Under the pieces are notes generated by a model, which did not search any database, was not told the origin of the DNA, and saw only the letters and a program-made list of their open reading frames with translations. DNA of 21,281 bases from an uncultured Sphingobacteriales bacterium (lineage in GTDB: Bacteria > Bacteroidota > Bacteroidia > Chitinophagales > Chitinophagaceae), in NCBI GenBank assembly GCA_946479435.1, contig CAMLFX010000053.1, forward strand, positions 1-21,281, written 5' to 3'. Positions 6,831 to 14,248 of the stretch are shown here, in pieces. How positions within the stretch are numbered: the stretch's first letter is position 1; every line of letters starts with the position of its first letter. A program made the translations under genes and the position numbers.

Positions 6831-7217
6831 CTACGTGGTTTCGAACCAAACCTTCTTCTCATCGTTCCAATCGCCGTTGTAGTTGATGGTCAGTTCTTCG
6901 CCTTCGGCAATATCGCGCACGGCCATTATCATAATAGTGTGTTCATCATAGTCCATAAAATACTCGCAATTGGAAGTATAAGAGTGGTTATAAACTGAGA
7001 TGTACCCCTGTGCCATACAACACATATCCTCGCCATGCGGGCTCCATTCAAATATGTAATCGTGAAGGCGGGTCTGGTCGAGCAGTTTACGTTCTTCGGC
7101 GCTCATCACTATCACAGGCGATACCTCAACAATGGTGTCGGCTGCCAGTGGGCGGGTAGTGAACATGCCCTTGCCTTTACCGTCGGTTTCTTTTACTTCC
7201 AGTCCTTGTATGGTCAT
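6831..7217 (-). CDS. SET domain-containing protein
   Basis: A 128-aa compact SET domain, the fold of SAM-dependent protein-lysine methyltransferases. It starts with the GKGKGMFTTRPLAADTIVEVSP strand region (13-34), has the pseudo-knot motif YNHSYTSNC (76-84) corresponding to the family's (F/Y)xNHS..PNC, and ends with GEELTINY (106-113), equivalent to GEEL(T/F)xxY. There are no pre-SET or post-SET cysteine clusters. Small stand-alone bacterial SET proteins like this are common, but their substrates are mostly unknown. It is the first gene of a pair with the pterin dehydratase. Upstream on the minus strand TAATTTTA is one base off a -7 box. Confidence 0.88.
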   Translation of the reverse strand: MTIQGLEVKETDGKGKGMFTTRPLAADTIVEVSPVIVMSAEERKLLDQTRLHDYIFEWSPHGEDMCCMAQGYISVYNHSYTSNCEYFMDYDEHTIMIMAVRDIAEGEELTINYNGDWNDEKKVWFETT

Positions 7218-7313
7218 TGCAGTATAAAATTAGCCTTACCCGGCATTATTTGCATATCAACATTAAAAACTTCCCGCCTAAAGGAGTATCTTGGTATCAA
7301 GAAAGTATTGATT

Positions 7314-8120
7314 ATGAGCAGGCGCATTACTACGCTATTACTATCGGCACTACCATTGCTCAGCTTTGCGCAGGATAAAAAAGGCACCCCGGGCTTCTTT
7401 AAACGGCTGGAACTGGGCTATACTTTTATTACCGACAAAGCAGACTATAAACTAACCTATCCTGTAGAGCGTACCTACCCTTTGCAGATAGACAAGGTGA
7501 TATATGATACCGTGATAAGTGAAACCATAAAAAGCAAGGGCGGTTTCGGGCTAACGCTTGGTACTAACGCACCTATTGCCAAATTGGGTGAGGCAAGTGT
7601 GTTATCGCTATCGGTAAATTTTATGTACAATATGCTGGTGTGGGACAAGCAAACATCGCCCGCAAATAACGCTGTTACCAGCCCTTTAGCCACACCTAAC
7701 GAGCGGGAATCGGTACAAACAGGTGGCAGTACCGCGCAAATTGGCCTGCCTATAGGCATAGACGCAAAATTTGGATGCGATGCTGTTACGGATAAGGGTT
7801 ACCGGTTTTGCGCCAGTTTTGGTACCGGTGCTATACCTATGGCTGCGATAACCACCTACGATGGTGATGACGAGACCGTAATGCGCGTGCGCCCATATAT
7901 AAAAGGAGAGGTAGGAATATATGCAGGTATGTGCTTTAAAGTGCGGGCCATGTACGCCTTTGGCAAATACCCTTACCTGAATGTAGATAAGACAGTGCCC
8001 GGCACTTCTTTATCGGCATTTGATAATAATGTAACCCTTACGGGCAGGTCTTCGTTCAACGTATCTATTATTATTATGCCTTTTGCAGGTACCTGGAGCG
8101 ATGATAAGTGGTATAGATAA
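7314..8120 (+). CDS. secreted probable outer-membrane beta-barrel protein
   Basis: A 268-aa protein with a signal peptide (MSRRITTLLLSALPLLSFA|Q, cleavage after Ala19). The mature part is rich in alternating strand patterns with Gly and aromatic residues (LELGYTFITD, GGFGLTLGTN, LSLSVNFMYNMLVW, KGEVGIYAGMCFKVRAMYAFG, SSFNVSIIIMPF), which suggests an outer-membrane beta barrel. It ends in DDKWYR, not the classic terminal Phe. I cannot name the family. A longer open frame begins at 7035 but runs through the SET gene on the other strand; the ATG at 7314 directly precedes a perfect signal peptide and is preferred. It ends at a strong bidirectional hairpin. Confidence 0.8.
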   Translation: MSRRITTLLLSALPLLSFAQDKKGTPGFFKRLELGYTFITDKADYKLTYPVERTYPLQIDKVIYDTVISETIKSKGGFGLTLGTNAPIAKLGEASVLSLSVNFMYNMLVWDKQTSPANNAVTSPLATPNERESVQTGGSTAQIGLPIGIDAKFGCDAVTDKGYRFCASFGTGAIPMAAITTYDGDDETVMRVRPYIKGEVGIYAGMCFKVRAMYAFGKYPYLNVDKTVPGTSLSAFDNNVTLTGRSSFNVSIIIMPFAGTWSDDKWYR

Positions 8121-8148
8121 ACAGGTAGTGAGAAAATAAATGAGCTTA

Positions 8149-8187
8149 AAATAACAAGGGCTCCCGAAATGGGAGCCCTTGTTATTT
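8149..8187. terminator. bidirectional hairpin terminator
   Basis: A perfect 17-bp inverted repeat (8149-8165 with 8171-8187) has a 5-nt loop and a GGGCTCCC core flanked by A/T pairs. It lies between the secreted barrel protein (ends 8120, +) and the RlpA-like gene (ends 8209, -), so it can serve both. Confidence 0.85.
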
Positions 8188-8208
8188 ATAAGAATCTTCA
8201 GGAAATTT

Positions 8209-8652
8209 TTATAGTTCGTTCTTCTTAGGTGCAGAAGTGCCGTTTTGCGCCAGTATGCCGTATTTGCCTTCTTCAGCATCCACTACTTCTACTTTTACCT
8301 TAGTGATGCCTTTTTCTTCGAAACGAAGCTTTTTAGCAGCTATGCTGGCCAGGTCGATAAGGCGGGTATTAGATTTAGCCATGCGATCATTGATACGCAC
8401 ATATACTACCTCGCCGTTCGATACGTTGGTAACCTTTACATAAGAACCCAGTTTCAGGGTGTTGCAGGCAGCGGTGTATTTGTCGTTATCAAATACCTCA
8501 CCGGTTGCAGTTTTACGACCTTCGAATTTATCGTGGTAAAAACTGGCGATGCCTTTCTTAAAGTCATTAACCAATTTTTCCGCCTTAGATGTTTGTGCTT
8601 GCGCACTAAATCCAAACAACACGAAGATCGTGCTTAGTATCAACAGCCTCAT
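8209..8652 (-). CDS. RlpA-like double-psi beta-barrel protein
   Basis: A 147-aa exported protein with a signal peptide (MRLLILSTIFVLFGFSAQA|Q, cleavage after Ala19) and one double-psi beta-barrel domain (about 33-124): GIASFYHDKFEGRKTATGEVF, TAACNTLKLGSYVKVTN, VRINDR and RLIDLASIAAKKL. RlpA proteins are septal lytic transglycosylases that cut denuded glycan strands. Here the conserved His of TAAH is replaced by Cys63, while the Asp of the NDR motif (D89) is kept, and there is no SPOR domain. It may therefore bind peptidoglycan without cutting it or use altered chemistry. The frame continues eight codons upstream to 8676, but the Met at 8652 starts a clean signal sequence. It is 72 bases downstream of the helicase on the same strand. 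Confidence 0.87.
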   Translation of the reverse strand: MRLLILSTIFVLFGFSAQAQTSKAEKLVNDFKKGIASFYHDKFEGRKTATGEVFDNDKYTAACNTLKLGSYVKVTNVSNGEVVYVRINDRMAKSNTRLIDLASIAAKKLRFEEKGITKVKVEVVDAEEGKYGILAQNGTSAPKKNEL

Positions 8653-8682
8653 ACACTCATATTTGATTAAATGCAAAGTAAG

Positions 8683-8702
8683 GGTTTTTCGACCGAAAAA
8701 CC
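8683..8702. repeat. inverted repeat between helicase stop and rlpA-like start
   Basis: Two 9-bp arms (GGTTTTTCG / CGAAAAACC) are separated by 2 bases, 31 bases upstream of the RlpA-like start and 22 bases after the helicase stop, both genes on the minus strand. No T-run follows on the minus strand, so it is a poor intrinsic terminator. It could be an operator-like site or an mRNA-end hairpin. Confidence 0.5.
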
Positions 8703-8723
8703 AAGCTTACATTGCATTTAAGA

Positions 8724-10436
8724 TTAATATCTCTTGTTAAACTTCTGTGAAGGGCCACGGCTTCCGCCACGCCTGTCATCGCCGGAAAACCTTTGCCCTT
8801 GCGGCCTTGGGCTGTATCCGCCACCTCCGCCGCCACTGCGTTGTTCCGCCTCTTCAATACGCACTTTTCTGCCCTTGAATTTCTTCTGGGAAAGTGTAGA
8901 AACGAGGAATTCGGCTGCACTGGCAGGTACATTAAAGAAGCTGCTCAGGTCGCGAACGGTGATGCGGTCAATAATGCCGGGTTCAATATCGGTAGATTCG
9001 GTAACAAACTGCAACAGTCTTTCGTTGCTGTTGATACCATCTTTCATACCTATATTAATGAACAGGCGCACGGTGCTACCACCACGGCCACGAGGTGTTT
9101 TGTTCTCGAAGCTGGCATTCAGGTCTTCCGAATCGTTGTAAGCATCTATTGTTTCGCGCAGTTGCAACCAGATAAGGCGGCGTATCAGCTCGTCTTTATC
9201 CATATCCTCGAAACGCTCGTGGATAGTTTCCTGGTAAACCTTGGCAAAATCAGCTTTAGGCTCGGCGTTAGCTATCTGGTCAAGATGGAAGAACAAGCGC
9301 TTACGCACCACTTCAGCACCATCAGGTATATCGCTTTTGTTGAAGCGGGACTTCACGATACGTTCTATCTGGCGGATGTTCGATATTTCTTTAGGAGTAA
9401 CTATCGACATACAAATACCCGACTTACCGGCACGTGCAGTACGGCCGCTACGGTGTGTGTACACCTCGGGATCGTCTGGCAGTTCGTAGTTGATAACGTG
9501 GGTGATGTCGTTCACATCGATACCGCGGGCAGCCACATCGGTAGCTACAATTGCCTGCAGGCTCTTGTTTTTGAAACGCTCCATTACCTTGCTCCGCATC
9601 TTCTGGTCCATATCGCCATGCAGCGGACTAACATGGTAACCCATGCGCATCAGTTTTTCAGAAGTTTCCTGGGCATCCTGCTTGGTGCGGGTAAATATGA
9701 TGCCATAGATACCAGGTGTAAAATCAAGCAAACGGCGCAGGGTCTCAAAGCGGTTGTGGTGATTGGTTACATAATATTGGTGATCGATATTCTCGTTACC
9801 AACGTTGGCAGCAGCAACAGAATACTCTTTCCAAGATGTCATGAAACGCTTGGCGATGTTACGTACATCGTTATTCATAGTAGCAGAGAACAGCCAGGTA
9901 TATTTACGCGCAGGTGTGTTTTTTAGTATAAACTCGATATCCTCACGGAAACCCATGTTCAGCATTTCATCGGCCTCATCCAATACTACGTACTGAACTT
10001 GCTCTAATGAAATAGCTTTACGTTCCAGCAAATCTATCAAACGGCCGGGAGTGGCTACGATAACTTGCGGGTTAGTTCTTACATCGCGCATTTGACCGCT
10101 AATAGGTACCCCTCCGTACACAGCAGTCGTTTTCAGGCCACGCATATAGTAGCCATACTTTTTAAATTCTTCCTGGGTTTGCATACACAATTCGCGTGTA
10201 GGACTTAGGACCAGGGCTTGCACGTGTTTTTGTGCAACGTCGGTGTGGTGCAGTAACGGTAGACCGAAGGCGGCAGTTTTGCCGGTGCCCGTCTGAGCGA
10301 GGGCGATCATATCATGTGGCGCAGATAAAAGCTCGGGGATAACTTTTTGCTGAATGGGCGTTGGTGTCTCAAAGCCCATGTCCGATACGGCACGAGTTAA
10401 TTCTTCTCTTAGCGAGAAGCTCGAAAATGAAGTCAT
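8724..10436 (-). CDS. deaD: DEAD-box RNA helicase, DeaD/CsdA type
   Basis: A 570-aa ATP-dependent RNA helicase. All core motifs are present: Q motif (FETPTPIQQ, 22-30), Walker A AQTGTGKT (47-54), PTREL (79-83), GG (108-109), TPGR (129-132), DEAD (153-156), SAT (184-186), IIFTRTK (246-252), ATDVAARGIDV (298-308) and HRSGRTARAG (328-337). Residues about 455-529 match the DbpA/CsdA RNA-binding domain (RLFINIGMKDGI...FFNVPASAAEFLV...FKGRKVRIEEA), so it belongs with DeaD/CsdA rather than RhlE. A Gly/Arg-rich basic tail (530-570) with a run of six Gly probably adds RNA affinity. Expected roles are ribosome assembly and mRNA remodelling, especially in the cold. The leader looks short, with a -7 motif at 10466-10473, unlike the long cold-shock leader of E. 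coli deaD. Confidence 0.95.
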   Translation of the reverse strand: MTSFSSFSLREELTRAVSDMGFETPTPIQQKVIPELLSAPHDMIALAQTGTGKTAAFGLPLLHHTDVAQKHVQALVLSPTRELCMQTQEEFKKYGYYMRGLKTTAVYGGVPISGQMRDVRTNPQVIVATPGRLIDLLERKAISLEQVQYVVLDEADEMLNMGFREDIEFILKNTPARKYTWLFSATMNNDVRNIAKRFMTSWKEYSVAAANVGNENIDHQYYVTNHHNRFETLRRLLDFTPGIYGIIFTRTKQDAQETSEKLMRMGYHVSPLHGDMDQKMRSKVMERFKNKSLQAIVATDVAARGIDVNDITHVINYELPDDPEVYTHRSGRTARAGKSGICMSIVTPKEISNIRQIERIVKSRFNKSDIPDGAEVVRKRLFFHLDQIANAEPKADFAKVYQETIHERFEDMDKDELIRRLIWLQLRETIDAYNDSEDLNASFENKTPRGRGGSTVRLFINIGMKDGINSNERLLQFVTESTDIEPGIIDRITVRDLSSFFNVPASAAEFLVSTLSQKKFKGRKVRIEEAEQRSGGGGGGYSPRPQGQRFSGDDRRGGSRGPSQKFNKRY

Positions 10437-10465
10437 TAAAAGAACTTGTTTTATTAAAGAAGCCG

Positions 10466-10473
10466 CAAAGGTA
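10466..10473 (-). promoter_or_regulatory. candidate -7 box (TACCTTTG) of the helicase gene
   Basis: On the minus strand TACCTTTG matches TAnnTTTG exactly, 29 bases before the start codon at 10436, giving a leader of roughly 20 bases. The -33 element is not convincing; the nearest is TATG at 21 bases spacing. Confidence 0.45.
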
Positions 10474-10689
10474 CGCCTAATAATTGAGAAATAGCATAAT
10501 ATGTAATAAGTTATTGTTATGGGTATATGCGCCGGATATGGTGATTTGAATCTGAATTGGGTTTAAGTGAATGTTCCTGCCAAGCCGGTATTCTTGCTTT
10601 CAAGTGCAAGCTTTGCCGCCGCTATGATTAGCAATTAAATGGTGTATATTTATTATGCCCATTAGGCGATCATCCTAAAATCTGTTTTT

Positions 10690-10944
10690 ATGAAATTATC
10701 GCAAGCCATAGCCTACGCAGCCCAGAATGAAAATTTTTTGAAATTTCTTGAACTGCAAGACCTGAAAGCCGAGGAAGCGCATAGTCTTACAGCCAGGGTG
10801 CTGAAGGCTGATGATGATAATATATGGATAAAAATCATGGCCGATTATGGCCAACCCGGTGTAAGTGCAAAAGATATTAGCGTAAAGGTGCATTACTCAA
10901 AGAAAAACGAAGCGTTCACTTTCGACCAAGTGGCGCGTTTGTGA
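10690..10944 (+). CDS. hypothetical protein
   Basis: An 84-aa predicted cytosolic protein of mixed helix and strand with no signal peptide or cysteines (MKLSQAIAYAAQNENFLKFL start; later WIKIMADYGQPGV and DISVKVHYSKKNEAFTFDQ). I do not recognise a family. It is supported by an ATG start, codon use like its neighbours, and the lack of a competing gene in the interval. It is preceded by a 253-base region shared with the divergent helicase; TATATTTA about 45 bases upstream is one base off a -7 box. Confidence 0.6.
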   Translation: MKLSQAIAYAAQNENFLKFLELQDLKAEEAHSLTARVLKADDDNIWIKIMADYGQPGVSAKDISVKVHYSKKNEAFTFDQVARL

Positions 10945-10957
10945 TATAGCTACCGGA

Positions 10958-11161
10958 TTAGAGCAGGTGTGTCTTAGGGTTGATACGCTTAGCGTAATTA
11001 AAAACACTTATTGTAAGCGCCATAATACCTGTTAGTAACAAGCAAATAAGTGCATACCAAAACTGTGGATGGTTGAAATTGCTTTCAACTGTATCGGGCG
11101 CCACCCATGCTATAATAGCCGCGCAAAAACCTGCCAGCAGATATAAATATTGTTTGTTCAT
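10958..11161 (-). CDS. small two-helix membrane protein
   Basis: A 67-aa protein with two predicted transmembrane helices, about 4-22 (QYLYLLAGFCAAIIAWVA) and 36-54 (WYALICLLLTGIMALTISV), joined by a short polar loop with a DTVESNFNHPQ sequence and ending in a basic tail (NYAKRINPKTHLL). The tail suggests both termini face the cytoplasm. No family is recognised. A well-spaced promoter (TTTG-N20-TAACTTTA) lies directly upstream at 11177-11208, which supports a real gene. It converges with the 84-aa gene, whose stop is 13 bases away, without a visible hairpin. Confidence 0.6.
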   Translation of the reverse strand: MNKQYLYLLAGFCAAIIAWVAPDTVESNFNHPQFWYALICLLLTGIMALTISVFNYAKRINPKTHLL

Positions 11162-11176
11162 AAGGGTTTCTTTGTA

Positions 11177-11208
11177 TAAAGTTAGCAGCCGGGCAACCTC
11201 TATACAAA
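11177..11208 (-). promoter_or_regulatory. candidate promoter of the two-helix membrane protein
   Basis: Read on the minus strand: TTTG (11208-11205), 20-base spacer, TAACTTTA (11184-11177). The -7 differs from TAnnTTTG only in its last base. It ends 15 bases before the ATG and sits back to back with the sucA promoter. Confidence 0.45.
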
Positions 11209-11243
11209 ATAAGTTTATCGTAATATCAGGCAGCCTTTAAGCC

Positions 11244-11275
11244 TTTGCTATATTAACGCATACACATTAACTTTG
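11244..11275 (+). promoter_or_regulatory. promoter of sucA
   Basis: TTTG (11244-11247), a 20-base spacer and TAACTTTG (11268-11275) match both halves of the Bacteroidota sigma-A promoter consensus. The predicted leader before the ATG at 11359 is about 75-80 bases. Confidence 0.6.
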
Positions 11276-11358
11276 CTTGCCTCCTGAACGGGTACTTTTG
11301 CCCTTTTTCCGGCACTAACAACAATTAACGCTAAGTATATCAAATTCCACGCTGTACG

Positions 11359-14115
11359 ATGAAGGATTTTTCATACGTGACAAGTTCACACCCCGCTTAT
11401 ATTGAGTCGCTGTATAATGATTATACTAAAGACCCTTCAGCGGTTGACCCTGAATGGAAGAAATTTTTTGAAGGTTTTGATTTTGCCGTAACCAAGGTGA
11501 ACGGTAATGGCAGCCATGTAGCTGCAACCGGTGGCAAAGATGTAGCAGCTGTAAGTAATGAAACATTAGCTAAGGAATTCGGCGTATTTAAAATGATACG
11601 CGCTTACCGCAAGCGTGCGCACCTGATAGCAGATACAAATCCCATACGCCAGCGTAAAGACCGCCGGCCTGAGCTTGATTTAAAATATTTTGACCTTGGT
11701 GAAGCTGATCTGAACACAGAATTTCATGCGGGCAATTTTATTGGCTTAGGTAAAGCTAAGCTGAGTGATATACTGGATAAGCTAAAGAAAATATATGCAG
11801 GCAGCATAGGCATTGAATATACTTACATCAATGAAATAGAAAAGTGCCAGTGGGTTCAGGATCATTTCGAGGCTATCATACAAAAGGAGTTTACTATAGA
11901 TGAGCGCAAGCGCATTCTGGAGAAGATAAACCATGGGGTTATCTTCGAGAAATTTCTTCATACAAAATACATTGGCCAAAAACGTTTTGGCCTGGATGGT
12001 GGCGAAAGCACTATAGCTGCGCTGGATACAATTATAAATGAGGGTGCAGATGCAGGTGTACAGGAAGTGGTGATAGGTATGGCGCATCGTGGCCGCCTGA
12101 ATGTATTGGCCAATACGCTGGGCAAAACATACGAGCAAATATTCTCGGAATTTGAAGGCAATATGCCCCCCGATATGACTATGGGTAGCGGCGATGTGAA
12201 ATATCACCTTGGCTTTAATTCAAACATCAACACGCCTAATGGTAAAGCTGTGAATGTACAGCTGATACCTAACCCCAGCCACCTGGAAGTAGTTGACCCT
12301 GTTGTATCAGGTTTTGCAAGAGCGAAAGCTGATATACTGTACAACAACGAATATGATAAAGTACTGCCGATACTGATACATGGTGATGCTGCGGTTGCAG
12401 GCCAGGGTGTGATATATGAATTGCTGCAAATGAGTAAGCTGGCAGGTTATGCCACAGGCGGCGCCATACACTTCGTTATCAACAACCAGATAGGTTTTAC
12501 TACCGATTTTGATGATGCCCGCTCTGCTGACTATTGTACCAGTATTGCTGCAATGGTGCAGGCGCCCGTACTGCATGTAAATGGTGATGATCCTGAAGCA
12601 GTAGTGCGTGCTGCATCTTTAGCCGTGGCATACCGCCAGAAGTTCAACCAGGATATATTTATCGACATGGTTTGCTACCGCCGCTACGGGCATAACGAAG
12701 GCGATGAACCTAAGTTTACACAGCCACAGTTGTATGCACTGATAGATAAACATGCTAACCCACGTGAAGTATATACACAATATTTAATAGAGCATGGCGA
12801 GCCTGATGCAAAAGAACTGGCTAAGGCCATGGAAAAAAAGTTTTGGGATGACCTGCAAAAGCGCCTGGATGAAGTAAAGCAACACCCTCTACCATACGAA
12901 TTTCAGAAACCTGAACTATGGTGGAAAGAACTGCGCCGCGCTAAACCAGAAGATTTCGACCAATCGCCGGATACTTCGATATCTGAAGAAAACTTTAAAG
13001 GACTGGTGAAGAAACTGATGGAAACACCGGTTGATTTCAAGCCACTGAAAAAGGTAGAGAAACTGCTGGGTGATAAAATAAAGCTTTTTGAAACAGAAGG
13101 TAAGGTTGACTGGGCGACGGGTGAACTATTGGCTTATGGCAGTCTTCTGCTTGAAAAACATGAAGTGCGCCTGAGTGGCGAGGATGTAAAGCGTGGCACT
13201 TTTTCGCACCGCCATGCAGTTATTTACGATGAAAAAACAAATGCCAGTTACAACCGACTGAATCATTTTAACGATCAGCAAGGGCACTTCTTTATATACA
13301 ATTCACTGCTAAGCGAATTTGCAGTATTAGGTTTTGAGTATGGCTATGCAATGGCCAACCCTAACAACCTGGTGCTGTGGGAAGCGCAGTATGGTGACTT
13401 TGTGAACGGTGCGCAAACTGTAATAGACCAATATGTAACCAGTGGTGAACAAAAATGGGCGAACATGAACGGACTGGTGATGTTGCTGCCACATGGTTAT
13501 GAAGGTGGCGGGCCTGAACACTCAAGCGCACGTATGGAACGCTTTCTGCAAAACTGCGCGGAGTACAATATGGTAGTTACCAATATTACAACAGCCGCCA
13601 ACTTCTTCCATGGTTTAAGAAGGCAATTGGCATGGCAGTTCCGCAAACCGTTGATCAACTTCTCGCCTAAAGCTAACCTGCGGCATGTGCGCTCTTATTC
13701 TGCAATGGAAGAGTTTACAACCGGTGGTTTTAAAGAAGTATTGGATGACCCGAATATAACAGAAGCAGCGAAAGTGAAGCGAGTAATACTATGCAGCGGT
13801 AAAATGTATTTCGACCTTAGTGAAAAGCAACTGGCAGATAAACGCACTGATGTTGCTATTGTAAGGCTGGAACAAGTATATCCATTGCCGGTAAAACAAT
13901 TGCAGGAGCTAAAGGTAAAATATAAGAAAGCTGAATGGGTTTGGGCGCAGGAAGAACCCGCTAATATGGGTGCATTATCGTTCCTGAAGCTGAACCTGGA
14001 AGATTTCCCGATGAGCTATATAAGCCGCCCTGCAAGTGCTTCTACAGCAACCGGCTATGCTAAGAAACATGCCCAGGAGCAGGCCGCGCTGGTTGAAAAA
14101 GCATTGACACTTTAA
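11359..14115 (+). CDS. sucA: 2-oxoglutarate dehydrogenase E1 component
   Basis: A 918-aa thiamine-diphosphate enzyme of the TCA cycle (E. coli SucA is 933). It decarboxylates 2-oxoglutarate and transfers the succinyl group to the lipoyl arm of E2. The N-terminal segment (SYVTSSHPAYIESLYNDY) is the E1o peripheral-subunit region that contacts E2. Active-site features include H243 in GMAHRGRLN, H308 in NPSHLEVV, the GDAAVAGQG loop (342-350) and INNQIGFTT (374-382), which form the ThDP/Mg site. PEHSSARMERFL and QEEPANMGA mark the C-terminal half. It has its own promoter, and an intrinsic terminator follows at 14139-14164, so it appears to be transcribed alone. The E2 gene (sucB) that often follows is absent here. 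Confidence 0.97.
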   Translation: MKDFSYVTSSHPAYIESLYNDYTKDPSAVDPEWKKFFEGFDFAVTKVNGNGSHVAATGGKDVAAVSNETLAKEFGVFKMIRAYRKRAHLIADTNPIRQRKDRRPELDLKYFDLGEADLNTEFHAGNFIGLGKAKLSDILDKLKKIYAGSIGIEYTYINEIEKCQWVQDHFEAIIQKEFTIDERKRILEKINHGVIFEKFLHTKYIGQKRFGLDGGESTIAALDTIINEGADAGVQEVVIGMAHRGRLNVLANTLGKTYEQIFSEFEGNMPPDMTMGSGDVKYHLGFNSNINTPNGKAVNVQLIPNPSHLEVVDPVVSGFARAKADILYNNEYDKVLPILIHGDAAVAGQGVIYELLQMSKLAGYATGGAIHFVINNQIGFTTDFDDARSADYCTSIAAMVQAPVLHVNGDDPEAVVRAASLAVAYRQKFNQDIFIDMVCYRRYGHNEGDEPKFTQPQLYALIDKHANPREVYTQYLIEHGEPDAKELAKAMEKKFWDDLQKRLDEVKQHPLPYEFQKPELWWKELRRAKPEDFDQSPDTSISEENFKGLVKKLMETPVDFKPLKKVEKLLGDKIKLFETEGKVDWATGELLAYGSLLLEKHEVRLSGEDVKRGTFSHRHAVIYDEKTNASYNRLNHFNDQQGHFFIYNSLLSEFAVLGFEYGYAMANPNNLVLWEAQYGDFVNGAQTVIDQYVTSGEQKWANMNGLVMLLPHGYEGGGPEHSSARMERFLQNCAEYNMVVTNITTAANFFHGLRRQLAWQFRKPLINFSPKANLRHVRSYSAMEEFTTGGFKEVLDDPNITEAAKVKRVILCSGKMYFDLSEKQLADKRTDVAIVRLEQVYPLPVKQLQELKVKYKKAEWVWAQEEPANMGALSFLKLNLEDFPMSYISRPASASTATGYAKKHAQEQAALVEKALTL

Positions 14116-14138
14116 TTACACTAGTCTTTATAAATTAC

Positions 14139-14164
14139 AGCCGGGGCTAACCCCGGCTTTTTTT
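14139..14164 (+). terminator. intrinsic terminator of sucA
   Basis: An 8-bp GC-rich stem (AGCCGGGG with CCCCGGCT) has a CTAA loop and is followed directly by a run of seven T (14158-14164), 23 bases after the sucA stop. It is a textbook factor-independent terminator on the plus strand. Confidence 0.9.
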
Positions 14165-14248
14165 ATGGTGCTACTTTAATTGGTTTTTAATTAATATAAA
14201 TAGCAATACGCATAAAATATTTTTATCTTCAATATAAATTATGCCTTC

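Noticed and set aside
6791..6862. 24-codon extension of the pterin dehydratase
   Set aside because: It would overlap the SET gene and adds a basic stretch not found in the family.
7035..7313. Long N-terminal extension of the secreted barrel protein
   Set aside because: It is open only because it runs antisense to the SET gene; the ATG at 7314 starts a clear signal peptide.
8793..9926. 377-codon open frame on the plus strand
   Set aside because: It lies entirely antisense to the DEAD-box helicase, whose protein shows every expected motif; the antisense product has no recognisable features.
10437..10689. 253-base intergenic region examined for an RNA gene or cold-shock leader
   Set aside because: Apart from the helicase -7 motif I see no stable long stem, tRNA-like fold or conserved riboswitch element.
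11782..12207. Minus-strand open frame of 141 codons inside sucA
   Set aside because: It is a shadow of the strongly conserved sucA frame.
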